From Branchiostoma floridae (taxonomy: Eukaryota; Chordata; Leptocardii; Amphioxiformes; Branchiostomatidae): a stretch of 21,931 bases of DNA. The notes beneath the pieces were generated by a model. That model searched no databases. It was not told the DNA's origin and saw only the letters and a program-made list of their open reading frames with translations. The DNA lies in assembly GCF_000003815.2 (NCBI RefSeq), contig NW_023365881.1:73925-95855 (forward strand), in the 5' to 3' direction. This document shows, piece by piece, positions 1 through 8,539 of this stretch (its first letter is position 1; every line of letters starts with the position of its first letter). The translations under genes and the position numbers were made by a program.

Positions 1-174
1 CCAAATCTGATTTCCTTTCTGTCGCATCGTCACACTGATCACACTTATAGTGCCTTTCTCCGTCAGTCTCGTTCCCAAGATGGTCAGTGCACAAACCTCC
101 AGTCTTTGTTACCAGGATAACAAGTACTCTTACCTTCAGTAGAACCTCCACAGTTGTGACTGCCCATCGCTTTT
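1..174 (-). pseudogene. 5' end of C2H2 zinc-finger gene A, frame-shifted, runs off the window
   Basis: The ATG at 167 opens a leader (MGSHNCGGSTEG) matching the starts of genes B and E (MASP.CGGSTGG). It is preceded, as in the other genes, by AAAAGCG and an AG splice acceptor (exon from 174). The leader carries GLC..H.GNET repeats and enters a finger remnant (YKCDQC, then ATERKSDL) at the window edge. A 1-base insertion in the run at about 103-107 breaks the frame, so the ATG frame meets a stop within about 28 codons. The original frame is otherwise open to base 1. A GAAG|GTAAGAG donor-like site at 134/133 and an AG at 98-97 bracket the shifted repeat (37 nt). Removing that would restore frame, but it is shorter than normal animal introns. 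Either a decayed copy or an assembly error; the rest lies outside the window. Confidence 0.6.
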
Positions 175-281
175 CTATTGAGCGACTACAAATGATAGAA
201 GTAAAATGGTATCAAATATTGGCCTAAATGACCAACGTGCAGTGTACTATGCTTCGACATACCACTTGCTGAATTCTAAGT

Positions 282-529
282 CATAATAGAAGTCCTTTCA
301 CCGAGGTCACAACGCATGTGCGGCGACAGGAATTCTACTAGGTAATATGTCAAAGGTTTAGACCCCGACATAAATTGAAAACCAAACCCTTCTGAACAGT
401 GTTATGCAAATCGAAACAATGGTGGGGACAAGGGCTGTTGACGATTTCGCGGCCTTACCCTTTGACATATTACCTAGAATTCCTGTCGCCGCACATGCGC
501 TCTGACCTCTGTGAAGGGGCTTATTACAA
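282..529. mobile_element. MITE with ~70-bp terminal inverted repeats
   Basis: The left arm (282-356) and the reverse complement of the right arm (459-529) share GCGGCGACAGGAATTCTA and GGTAATATGTCAAAGG, with a few indels and a preceding TTTCACnGAGGTCA. The core is about 100 bp with no open frame. A diverged copy sits at the same place in gene B's intron (about 6206-6415), and a right-arm remnant lies in gene C's intron (about 10250-10320). Insertion therefore predates at least some of the tandem duplications. The superfamily is unknown. Confidence 0.75.
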
Positions 530-620
530 GGTCTAGTATGTTTTCTATTTGATTGTAGAAGAAGAAACTGAGTAAAAACGACATGTTTCCCTTCTGTGAT
601 AGAACGTCTATGTCTGTGCA

Positions 621-646
621 CAGAGCACTGCCCCCCTCCCCACCCA
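621..646 (-). promoter_or_regulatory. Conserved G-rich intronic block, copy A
   Basis: On the minus strand this reads GGGTGGGGAGGGGGGCA, just downstream of the inferred exon 1. Near-identical copies lie at 7110-7136, 12671-12697 and 17737-17763, although the surrounding DNA has diverged. It resembles a GC/GT-box (SP/KLF-type) or a G-quadruplex former. No direct evidence of function. Confidence 0.4.
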
Positions 647-754
647 TCTGCAGACGATAGCAAATAATTTTATATCTTCAAGACAGATAAAAGGTTTTCA
701 TTCAGGACTCTTTAAGCACAGACAAAGACTTCATGGGTCGGTTTACACCCTTAC

Positions 755-975
755 CTCGTCCGTGTTGTGTAGAAGTACCGTAAAACCGCGTCTTTCGTCC
801 TGCAACAAAGGAACAAAACAAGGACTCGTCACATCCGGGCTTGTGAGAAGGTAAAGATCAAAGGTTAAGAAAACCTGATTACCTCAGCTCGTGACCTCAG
901 CAACAGATCGCAGATTGACGGAGATGCGCTTGGAATAAACGTGTAGTAAAATTGCGATCTCAACGCTATCATATA
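755..975 (-). promoter_or_regulatory. Inferred non-coding exon 1 and core promoter of gene A
   Basis: Minus-strand reading: a TATATGATAG box (975-966), then about 200 bases containing TGAGGTCACGAGCTGAGG and a CCGGATGTGAC site, ending in the donor GACGAG|GTAAGGGTG at 755/754. The same order is present upstream of B and D and in part for C. The donor is the only element conserved in all four, which argues for a spliced 5' UTR exon. The transcription start is not visible and is placed only roughly 25-30 bases after the TATA-like box. Confidence 0.5.
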
Positions 976-1613
976 CTTGCTCTGCATTATCATTTTTTTT
1001 TAAGGTTGGGAATTAGTGTTAATCGTGATTGCATTACACTGATTTTACCCTTCTGTTACATCAGTTCACGTGTGCAATATATATCATTTCAAAGAAAAAT
1101 TGTACGTCAATTCAGAACGCAAATCCCTCCCTTATTTTACTCGTTCATACCGAATCTAACAAAAACATTTATCCCTCAAAACTGAATATGAATTAGTGCC
1201 CCGCAAATTAATGGTTAAAAGTATGTTTTCACATTGTTAACAGTAATGGACGAATATCATCAATAGTAATAATACATGGGTACTAACGGATGGAAACCGT
1301 TACACGTTTCAATCATAAACTCAAAGAAAAAAGCCACATACAGCTGCATATATACACATTACATACTGCATTACATAATAGGATACAATGACAATTCATA
1401 TAAATAACAGTAGACCATTTAATAGTGGATATAAACTTAAATACATATAGATAACGTGTGTTAGTGCTAATACTGGATATCAAATAGAGCGCAAAAACGC
1501 AAACGTCAAAAAATGATAATTCGTTACATTCTACATTCATGTTAATAAGGATTTAAGCAAAGTGTCCAATGACAAATAAATGTTTAATATCATCTAAGCT
1601 ATCATATACCAAA

Positions 1614-3712
1614 TCGGCTGTTTCACAATTGAGTGTACCAAACAGGTGTCACTGAGGTTGAAAAATCAACTTTAATATATATCAAAATTGATATTGGCAA
1701 TTCAAAGGTACATACTTGTGGCTTAATATTCTAAAAGATCTCTGCACAACACCTCCCGGTTACTATAATACAGGTCTTTCTTTAATGGCTCACTATGGGG
1801 GTACGGACGGGACAACTGTAAGACTGTATGTAAAGGCACATACAGTATACCCACATGAAGAACTTATGATAAACACTATTCCATGTTATCTTCCATCACT
1901 AGTATCCACAAGACCAGAAAACTAACTTTTACTTGCAGTGGCACCTTGTTGTGTCATTTTCTGGTCATTTATTGTAAGGCGATGATAACACCTTGCTGTC
2001 ATTATACGTGGAGGGAAAGGTCAAATACGACATTTTTAAGTTCAAGCACTTTGATAGTTAAACTTTGTTAGAATTTCATCCTTTATATACCCCTACATAA
2101 GATTCTAGCATTCATACTTGGGCAACACATCAAGAGACTTTATGATTTCATGAATATGATAATACATGGGGGTACGGACGGGACACAACCAGACAACAGA
2201 CTGATACTGCAGGGACTTGTTCAAACCTTTTGGAACACATTTGTTCACTAAATACAAGTTAAATAAAGCATCTACAAATACTGCAATATTGTCTAAACTA
2301 AGAAAAAAAGGAGATAGACATTATTATTAGATCTGATCTGATCTACAATGATCTGAGAATGCCATTATACAATATTTTCGTTGATGGCCATGCTCAAACG
2401 GAATCTGTTGGGGAATCTGCAAATTATTGACCTATTTGCATATTTCTTCTGCTCTCTTTTGTCACAGCACACCCTTTCTTCTCAGGGATTTTATTTTGAG
2501 TAAGAGACTTGACGAGCCTCTCCAGAACCTTTGCCTTTATCCTTCGTGTCTCAGGTAGTGCCTGTTCTGTCCTTTTCATGTACACTACCAGCACTGGGAG
2601 GTGGGGAGAATAGATCATCACTATCATGATGATGATCTGGGAGAGTGAGCTGGGCTAGAGGAGAGCACATAAACTGGGCAAAATGGGATGGTAACTTTAG
2701 GGGAATATTCAGATTTCATCTCATACCAATCCCAGGCAGTTTATGGGTGTTGATGAAAAACCTGACAAAGAAAATGCTGGCAAATTCATTAAAAACTAGT
2801 ATTTTTAGTGAGGAAATTAATTGTTTGTATCTATTTAGTATTTATCAAGTTTTATTTTATCAATTGGGATGTAATTTTCCACAGTATTTTGCGTAAAACT
2901 AAAGTGGGGGTACGGACGGGACAGGTGGGGGGTACGGACGGGACAGGGGTACGGACGGGACATTTGAAGTTATACGGTGCTGTATCAGCCAAGGTCTTTA
3001 TCACAGATATGGTTTATATAGTGGTTTAGTATCTAGTCAAAGAGACTTGTAAACCATCACAATTAAAGGCTTGTAATATTAGCCTAGTATAGAAATTGAG
3101 GGGGGGTACGGACGGGACAGAATTTTTCGGAAAATTACAGCCGATACTTTGATTCTTCGCTGTGAGTCGGATGACAGTAAGAATGATCTCATTCTACTTT
3201 TTTTTTTCAGTTACATACATCATATCAAAAGTTTACATGTCAAATTAATACTTATTACAGTACACTAAAACAATGCTATATACTTTGTAATCTATAAGTA
3301 AATATTACATTAAAATTGGTAACATGTGGGTGAAAATAACCCTGCAGGCAAAAAAAAAGGTGGAATATCTTCAAAAAATTGTAATAAATCTCAAGTTAAC
3401 ATATGACTGCATGTACAAAATAAGGAATTTTAAGGCAGCAGCCATGTTTGTGATGCCAGCTGCAATGGTCAGAATGTGAAAAAACTGAATGACCCCTGGT
3501 AACACTAAAAATGGGACATTTCTAGGGAACATTTTTTACGATAGTTTCGCCAAATATTGATGGATTTCTCTATTTCTTTTTTTTCTTGTGTTCCTTGTTG
3601 CACCAGCTTTTGGAAAATACCAATCAAAAACAGTAATATCTTATGTAGACTTTCTTATCAACTGTTAACATGTGGAAAAATAAATGGGTACACTCAATTG
3701 TGAAACAGCCGA
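1614..3712. mobile_element. Non-autonomous DNA transposon with perfect 26-bp TIRs
   Basis: Positions 1614-1639 and the reverse complement of 3687-3712 are identical over 26 bases, beginning TCGGCTGTTTCACAATTGAG. The flanks join to CATATACCAA/ATGCATTACAT, which resembles the uninterrupted paralogous site at about 4084-4105 (CATGTACCAATTACAT). This supports a clean insertion of 2,099 bp, perhaps with a 2-bp AA target duplication. No transposase frame is present; open frames are under about 85 codons. The interior carries six copies of a G-rich motif, listed separately. The superfamily is unassigned. Confidence 0.8.
1797..3119 (+). repeat. Six dispersed copies of GGGGTACGGACGGGACA
   Basis: Exact same-orientation copies start at 1797, 2168, 2906, 2928, 2946 and 3102. 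Five of them have at least five leading G's; the one at 2946 has four. Three are clustered with 18-22 base spacing. All lie inside the TIR element and I found none elsewhere in the window. Perfect identity amid diverged AT-rich DNA is notable. A transposase or host-protein binding site is the simplest idea, but unproven. Confidence 0.85.
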
Positions 3713-4448
3713 AATGCATTACATACACCAAGTTAGTTTTGCATGCGTTACACCCATCACTCATCGGCAAGTCCATTTGATCACAAAATTGTTACACGTT
3801 TCAATCATAAATCTGAGTAGTGTTGAAACTCTCATAAAACTCTCCACATACAGTTGCATATACTTATTGCGTACTACATTACATCATAGAATAGAACAAT
3901 TCATGTAACAGAAAACCACTTAATAATGAATACATATTGTCCAAAGTTTGATATATATTTATAACGTAAGTTAGTGCTAATACTGGATATCAAATAGTCA
4001 AAAAATGATAATTTGTTTCATTCTACATTAATGTTAATTTAAGCAAAGTATCCAGTGTCAAATAAACCCTATCATCTAAGCTATCATGTACCAATTACAT
4101 TACTCAAAAAAAGTTATCTTTAAACGCTTCACACTCATCATACATGTAGGATTTCTATCCAGTTGGCTTTTGCACGTGGTCATCGAAAATGGGATTTAAG
4201 TAAAGCGTGCACACATCTACCCTTGGGCTAAGAGGTGACAATTCTTTGCGAGAACAACAGAAGGCTTTGGTCCTAGGCAAAAACGGACTTGCACTATGTT
4301 CTTAAAGCATGTATGAACAAACAAACGTTATTCATCCTCTCAGCTAAATAGCAAATACATTACTTCTACACATTCCTCATACATTAGGTTCATCCAAAGG
4401 GGCTTTCTGCGGTTAAGAATAGTTGCACTGGTCACACTTATAGGGTTT
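3713..4448 (-). repeat. 3' flank of gene B with duplicated flank and decayed finger fragments
   Basis: After the transposon, 3713-3775 continues the flank interrupted at 1613. At 3783-4110 the GTTACACGTTTCAATCATAAA segment starts again, a second copy of 1300-1610. Minus-strand finger remnants without an open frame lie at about 4130-4200 (KSHL-like, then EKPYMC.EC-like, with several stops) and 4365-4448 (KPYKCDQCNYS then a stop). No intact gene is present. Confidence 0.65.
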
Positions 4449-6146
4449 TTATGCGGTGTGAGTTTTGATCTGTTCGGACTGCTCATTCTTTCCAGCTGCC
4501 CTGTCATCACTGGTCACAAATGTAGGGTTTATCTTTTCACCTGAATGAGTTTTCATATGTCTGGATAAGTTGCACTTCCGATCTGTTCTGTATCCACACT
4601 CCCCACACATGTAGGGTTTCTCTTCTGTATGAGTTCTCTTGTGTCGGGATAAATGAGACCTGCGAGCTGCCCTGTACCCACATTCCTCACACATGTAGGG
4701 TTTCTCACCGGTGTGCTTTGTTAGATGTTGGTCCACATTGAATTTCTGTGCAGCAGAATAGTCACAATGGTCACACTTGTAGGGTTTTTCTCCGGTATGA
4801 GTTCTCATATGTTTCGATAGGTCTGACTTGTATGTTGTTCTGTACCCACACTCCCCACACATGTAGGGTTTGTCACCACTGTGTTTTGCTAGATGTTGGT
4901 CCAAAGAGGATTTCTGTGCTGCAGAATAATCACACTGGTCACACTTGTAGGGTTTTGCTCCGGTATGAGTTCTCATATGTTTCGATAGGTCCGACTTGTA
5001 TGCTGTTCTGTACCCACACTCCCCACACATGTAGGGCTTTTCACCGGTGTGTTTTGTAACATGTCGGACCAAAGCGCATTTTTCTGCAGCAGAATAGTCA
5101 CACTGGTCACACTTGTAGGGTTTTTCTCCGGTATGAGTTCTCATATGTCTGGATAAGTTGGACTTGCAAGCTGCCCTGTATCCACACTTATCACACATGT
5201 AGGGTTTCTCACCACTGTGTTTTGCTAGATGAATGTCCAAACTGGATTTTTGTGTAGTAGAATAGTCACAATGATCACACTTGTAGAGTTTCTCTCCTCT
5301 ATGACGCTTGACATGAAAGGATAAGTCAGATTTTCGTGCTGCAGAATAGTTACATTGGTCACACTTGTAGAGTTTTCCCCCCGTATGGGTCTTCATATGT
5401 CGGGATAAGTTAGCCCTTAGAGCTGTCCTGTACCCACACTCCCCACACATGTAGGGCTTTTGACCAGTGTGTTTTGTCATGTGGTCATCCAAAGTGGATT
5501 TCTCTGCAGCAGAATAGTCGCACTGATCACACTTGTAGGGTTTTTCACCAGTATGAGTTCTCATATGTCTTAATAAGGTATGTTTCTGAGTTGTCCTATA
5601 CCCACACTCCCCACACATGTAGGGTTTCTCACTGGTGTGTTTTGTAACATGTCGGACCAAATTGGATTTTTCTGCAGCAGAATAGTCACACTGGTCACAC
5701 TTGTAGGGTTTTTCTACGGTATGTGTTCTCATATGTCTGGATAAGTCGGACTTGTAAGCTGCCCTGTACCCACACTCCCCACACATGTAGGGTTTCTCAC
5801 TGGTGTGTTTGGTCAGATGCTTGTCCAAATGGGACTTCCATGCTGCCGCATAGTCACACTGGTCACTCTTGTAAGGTTTTTCTCCTTCAGTCTCGTTCCC
5901 AGGGTGGCCAGTGCATAAACCATCAGTCTCGTTCCCAGGGTGGCCAGGGCACAAACCTTCAGTCTCGTTCCCAGGGTGGCCATGGCACAAGCCTTCAGTC
6001 TTGTTCCCAGAGTGGCCAGGGCACAAACCTTCATCAGTCTCGTTCCCAGGGTGTCCAGGGCACAAACCTTCAGTGTCGTTCCCCGAGTAGCCAGGCAGGT
6101 CAGGACACAAACCTCCAGTAGAACCTCCACAGCTGGGACTGGCCAT
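4449..6146 (-). CDS. C2H2 zinc-finger protein B, 16 fingers (565 aa)
   Basis: Probable nuclear sequence-specific DNA-binding protein; family function is inferred. I chose the ATG at 6146 because a TCCCTCAACAG acceptor lies just before AAAAGGA-ATG (exon from 6153), and the same ATG is conserved in gene E; the frame is open upstream but only into intron. Residues 1-90 are a cysteine/glycine leader with six GLCPGHPGNET-type repeats. Sixteen 28-residue fingers (C-x2-C-x12-H-x3-H, TGEKP linkers) follow, mostly alternating YKCDQCDYSAA and YMCGECGYRTA types. Finger 1 reads YKSDQC, so its first zinc cysteine is serine. Contact positions (-1, 3, 6) vary, for example RNR, QSQ and YDK. The tail (TFVTSDDRAAGKNEQSEQIKTHTA region) is a ruined finger. 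It stops where a linker GGAGAA became GCATAA, and further finger code follows downstream. No KRAB, SCAN, BTB or ZAD domain is visible. Closest paralogue here: gene E. Confidence 0.88.
   Translation of the reverse strand: MASPSCGGSTGGLCPDLPGYSGNDTEGLCPGHPGNETDEGLCPGHSGNKTEGLCHGHPGNETEGLCPGHPGNETDGLCTGHPGNETEGEKPYKSDQCDYAAAWKSHLDKHLTKHTSEKPYMCGECGYRAAYKSDLSRHMRTHTVEKPYKCDQCDYSAAEKSNLVRHVTKHTSEKPYMCGECGYRTTQKHTLLRHMRTHTGEKPYKCDQCDYSAAEKSTLDDHMTKHTGQKPYMCGECGYRTALRANLSRHMKTHTGGKLYKCDQCNYSAARKSDLSFHVKRHRGEKLYKCDHCDYSTTQKSSLDIHLAKHSGEKPYMCDKCGYRAACKSNLSRHMRTHTGEKPYKCDQCDYSAAEKCALVRHVTKHTGEKPYMCGECGYRTAYKSDLSKHMRTHTGAKPYKCDQCDYSAAQKSSLDQHLAKHSGDKPYMCGECGYRTTYKSDLSKHMRTHTGEKPYKCDHCDYSAAQKFNVDQHLTKHTGEKPYMCEECGYRAARRSHLSRHKRTHTEEKPYMCGECGYRTDRKCNLSRHMKTHSGEKINPTFVTSDDRAAGKNEQSEQIKTHTA
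5886..6117 (-). repeat. Coding minisatellite, six ~36-bp GLCPGHPGNET units in gene B
   Basis: Tandem units of 12-15 codons read GLCPDLPGYSGNDTE, GLCPGHPGNETDE, GLCPGHSGNKTE, GLCHGHPGNETE, GLCPGHPGNETD and GLCTGHPGNETE. Genes A, C, D and E have only about two. Unit length stays close to a multiple of three, so copy number can change without breaking the frame. Confidence 0.85.
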
Positions 6147-6205
6147 TCCTTTTCTGTTGAGGGACAACAAATGATAGAAGGAAAATTGTATCTATTAGTA
6201 TATAA

Positions 6206-6415
6206 ACCTTTTCACAGAAGTCAGGACGCATGTGCGGCGACATGAATGCTAGTTAACATGTCAAACCCAAAGGGTAAGGCCCCAAAAAAGTAAACAAAAC
6301 CCGTCTGGACGTTGTTATACCAATGGAAAAATGGTCAAGACAAGAAATGTTTTTATTTTTTGTGGGCCTGATATATCACCCAGAATTCTTGTCGCCGCAC
6401 ATGGCCAAAATGCAT
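6206..6415. mobile_element. Diverged copy of the inverted-repeat MITE
   Basis: Shares the GCATGTGCGGCGACA arm and the GAATTCTTGTCGCCGCACATG arm (reverse orientation) with 282-529, at the equivalent intron position. The arms are eroded, which marks it as an older shared insertion. Confidence 0.65.
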
Positions 6416-6420
6416 TGTCT

Positions 6421-6952
6421 TTAAAGGGGCATTCCACTCCACACGGTAGTGTTATTTTCCGATAGATATCAATTTTAGTAAGTGATAACTGCATACTACT
6501 TCACATTATACGATTAAGTACCCAGTTGCTACACATGCCTCAAAAGCATTCAATATTCTACATAACTCCCCAAGTACCCTCTAATTGAATTAATCCTATG
6601 GCTGAATACAATGCAAAACTTTTAGGTAAGGTTACAAAACTAATTTCAGGTTCGCTAAGAAATCTGGTCTTGTTCTTGTATTCTTTGCTATCTTATGAGC
6701 AATTTGCCTTCTCGGTGTGCTTAGCGTACCTCATTTATTCCGATAATATGTACGATAAACAAAATGTCTATGCGTATAGGGAATGCATGGTAAGGGTATG
6801 CATGGGTTTATTGAGTGTCATATTGTTTTATAAAACACACATCACGTAATTCATCCCAAGGTGAATTCCACAAAATTCGGCTGATTATGTATTCATTGAC
6901 ACATTATCTATTGGAAAACAATACTCCCTTCTGGAGTGGAATGCCCCTTTAA
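6421..6952. mobile_element. TTAA-flanked MITE (piggyBac-like target)
   Basis: Both ends read TTAA followed inward by AGGGGCATTCCACTCCA (17 bp perfect). Imperfect similarity extends about 30 bases further (TTTTCCRATAGAT). The 524-bp interior is AT-rich and has no transposase. Duplication of TTAA is characteristic of the piggyBac superfamily, but the terminal sequence alone does not prove membership. It is absent at the paralogous site in gene A, so it inserted after that duplication. Confidence 0.75.
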
Positions 6953-7109
6953 TATGCAACGACCTACTCTACCACTCACTGAATTTCAAGTTATTTCAAG
7001 GTCTAGTTGTGAAGATTTATGTTTTCTGTTTGATTGTAGAAGAAAAAACTGAGCAAGAACAGCATGTTTCCCTTCTGTGATAAAACGTCCTATGTCTGTG
7101 CACAGAGCA

Positions 7110-7136
7110 CTGCCCCCCTCCCCACCCATCCGCAGA
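7110..7136 (-). promoter_or_regulatory. Conserved G-rich intronic block, copy B
   Basis: Minus strand GGGTGGGGAGGGGGGCAGT, nearly identical to the copy at 621-646 including the flanking TGTGCACAGAC. Confidence 0.4.
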
Positions 7137-7227
7137 CGATGGCAAATTATATCTACAAGATGATTGGGTTTCATTCACGACTCATTAAGCAAAGACAAAG
7201 ACTCCATAAGGCGGTTGACACTCTTAC

Positions 7228-7447
7228 CTTGTCCGTTTTGTCTAGAAGTGCCGTAAAAATCGCGTCTTACGTACTGGAACAAAGGGAAAGACTGCAAGTC
7301 ACATCCGGGGTTGTGCGAAGGTGAAAGGTCAGAGGTTATGAAAACCTGATAACCCCCAGCTCGTGACCTCAGTAGCAGATCGCAGATTGACGGAGATGCG
7401 TTCGGAATAAATGTGTAGTAAAATTGCAACCTCAACGCTATTATATA
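7228..7447 (-). promoter_or_regulatory. Inferred TATA box and non-coding exon 1 of gene B
   Basis: A good TATA box, TATATAATAG, reads on the minus strand at 7447-7438. About 210 bases downstream is the donor ACAAG|GTAAGAGTG (7228/7227). Between them are the conserved GAGGTCACGAGCTG and CCCCGGATGTGAC motifs. Spacing and conservation with copies A and D suggest a transcription start near 7410-7420 and a roughly 185-base 5' UTR exon spliced to the coding exon at 6153. Confidence 0.55.
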
Positions 7448-8539
7448 CTCACTTTTCACTATCAAAGTCTTTTTTATTTTGCGTATTCAATGTAACTTTA
7501 TGTGTTCTTATAAAGTTCTTACCCGACGGCTAATTGCAACAAGGTATTCAATATATGTAATTGTCACTACAAGGAACAATTGTACGTGAATTCAGAAACC
7601 CTTCTTTATTTTTACAGTATAACAACAATATAAAATCAATCAAAGGTACTCGTTTATATCAAATCTATAATGAAAAATTTATTCCTCAAAACTTTCCACA
7701 TTTCGTGCTCAGAGAAATTTATGTTTTAAAGGTATGTTTTCACATTGTTAATACTAACAAAAGGAAACCGGTATCGAAGGTTCTCCCAGATTGCTGAGTG
7801 ATTATGAACAAAATCGTTACACGTTTCAATCATAAAGCCGATTACTGTTGAAACTCGCAGAAAACTCCCCACATACAGCTGCATATACTTATTGCTAACT
7901 GAATTACATCATAGAATACAACAATTCGTGTACAAGTTGTACATTTAATAGTGGACACATATCTATCCAAACTTCAACGTGTCAAAAACATGTGTTAGTG
8001 CTAATACTGGATAATCAAATTGTTTATCGAGACAGAAACGTTGAAAAATTACATTATGTTCTATTCTAGATTCATGCTAATAGACATAAAATAAAGCCTG
8101 TACTGATATAAATATCTTCTAACACGTCTATTCTTAATCAGATAAGAAGTCACAACTGTTTTTAAGAACAGCATATTAAGATTTTGCTCCAAGGAAAATA
8201 TGAACCTACAGCTTAACTATGAAAACATGCTCCGGGGCTGGGAAGCATGTTGGAAGACTACAGTCTTCATCTTTCTGGCGTTGCAGAAGGATCAAATTTT
8301 CAGGACAATCTGAGAAATGAGAACACAAAAATCAGTAAGAAGGGTCAGATGCTACTGACATGTTCCTCTAAATGGAAATACCAGCTGGATTTCTGTGCTG
8401 CGAAAAAGTCACATTTTATTTTGTTATACATGATACTTTGTTATACTCTACATTCACGGATTAAAGTTAAGCGCGCAATGACACAAATCTACCCTCATGT
8501 GTCTAGATAAGGTATATTTCCTAGCTGCCCTGTCACTGG
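7448..8539 (-). repeat. Intergenic spacer and 3' flank of gene C (duplicated block, copy B)
   Basis: 7811-8300 matches 18521-19080 and part of 1300-1610 and 3783-4110. A finger remnant (reverse of CTGGATTTCTGTGCTGCG, the SAAQKS region) lies at about 8380-8425. Immediately past the stop of C, 8497-8540 still encodes finger-like TSDRAARKYTLSRHMR in another frame. No gene is supported. Confidence 0.65.
8415..8420 (-). promoter_or_regulatory. Possible poly(A) signal of gene C
   Basis: AATAAA on the minus strand about 120 bases after the stop codon at 8540. The hexamer is common by chance in AT-rich DNA; a second lies at 7683-7678. Confidence 0.3.

Larger units (their letters stand above)
175..754 (-). 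other. Inferred intron 1 of gene A
   Basis: This stretch is bounded by the GAG|GTAAGGGTG donor at 755/754 and the AG acceptor at 176-175. It holds an inverted-repeat MITE (282-529) and a conserved G-rich block (about 621-646, minus strand). No coding potential is convincing here; the 101-codon open frame at 358-663 lies across the MITE arm and repeated intron DNA. Confidence 0.5.
541..1613. repeat. Duplicated inter-gene block, copy A
   Basis: This stretch is homologous, in the same order, to 6997-8300 and 17737-19050, and in degenerate form to 12640-13540. It contains intron start, exon 1, promoter, the intergenic spacer and the 3' flank of the neighbouring zinc-finger gene (the GTTACACGTTTCAATCATAAA segment at about 1300-1610). 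The copies show that genes were duplicated with their regulatory DNA. No gene is supported in 976-1613. Confidence 0.75.
6154..7227 (-). other. Inferred intron 1 of gene B
   Basis: This intron is bounded by the GACAAG|GTAAGAGTG donor at 7228/7227 and the CAACAG acceptor ending at 6154. It contains the diverged inverted-repeat MITE (6206-6415), a TTAA-flanked MITE directly after it (6421-6952) and the conserved G-rich block (7110-7136). No gene is supported. Confidence 0.5.

Noticed and set aside
358-663. 101-codon minus-strand frame
   Set aside because: Built from MITE arm and duplicated intron sequence; not preserved as a frame in the copies B, C or D.
1797-3119. Reading GGGGTACGGACGGGACA as a target of the adjacent zinc-finger proteins
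   Set aside because: The finger contact residues cannot be matched to it by eye with any confidence; kept only as a test to run.
4449-6146. Regularly spaced repeats suggesting a CRISPR array or satellite
   Set aside because: The 84/168-bp periodicity is coding: each period is one or two C2H2 fingers with intact ligands.
6147-6170. Upstream extension of gene B (and 21178-21201 of gene E) adding LSLNRKG
   Set aside because: It begins at TTG, not ATG, and crosses a conserved CCCTCAACAG splice acceptor, so it is probably intron and 5' UTR.
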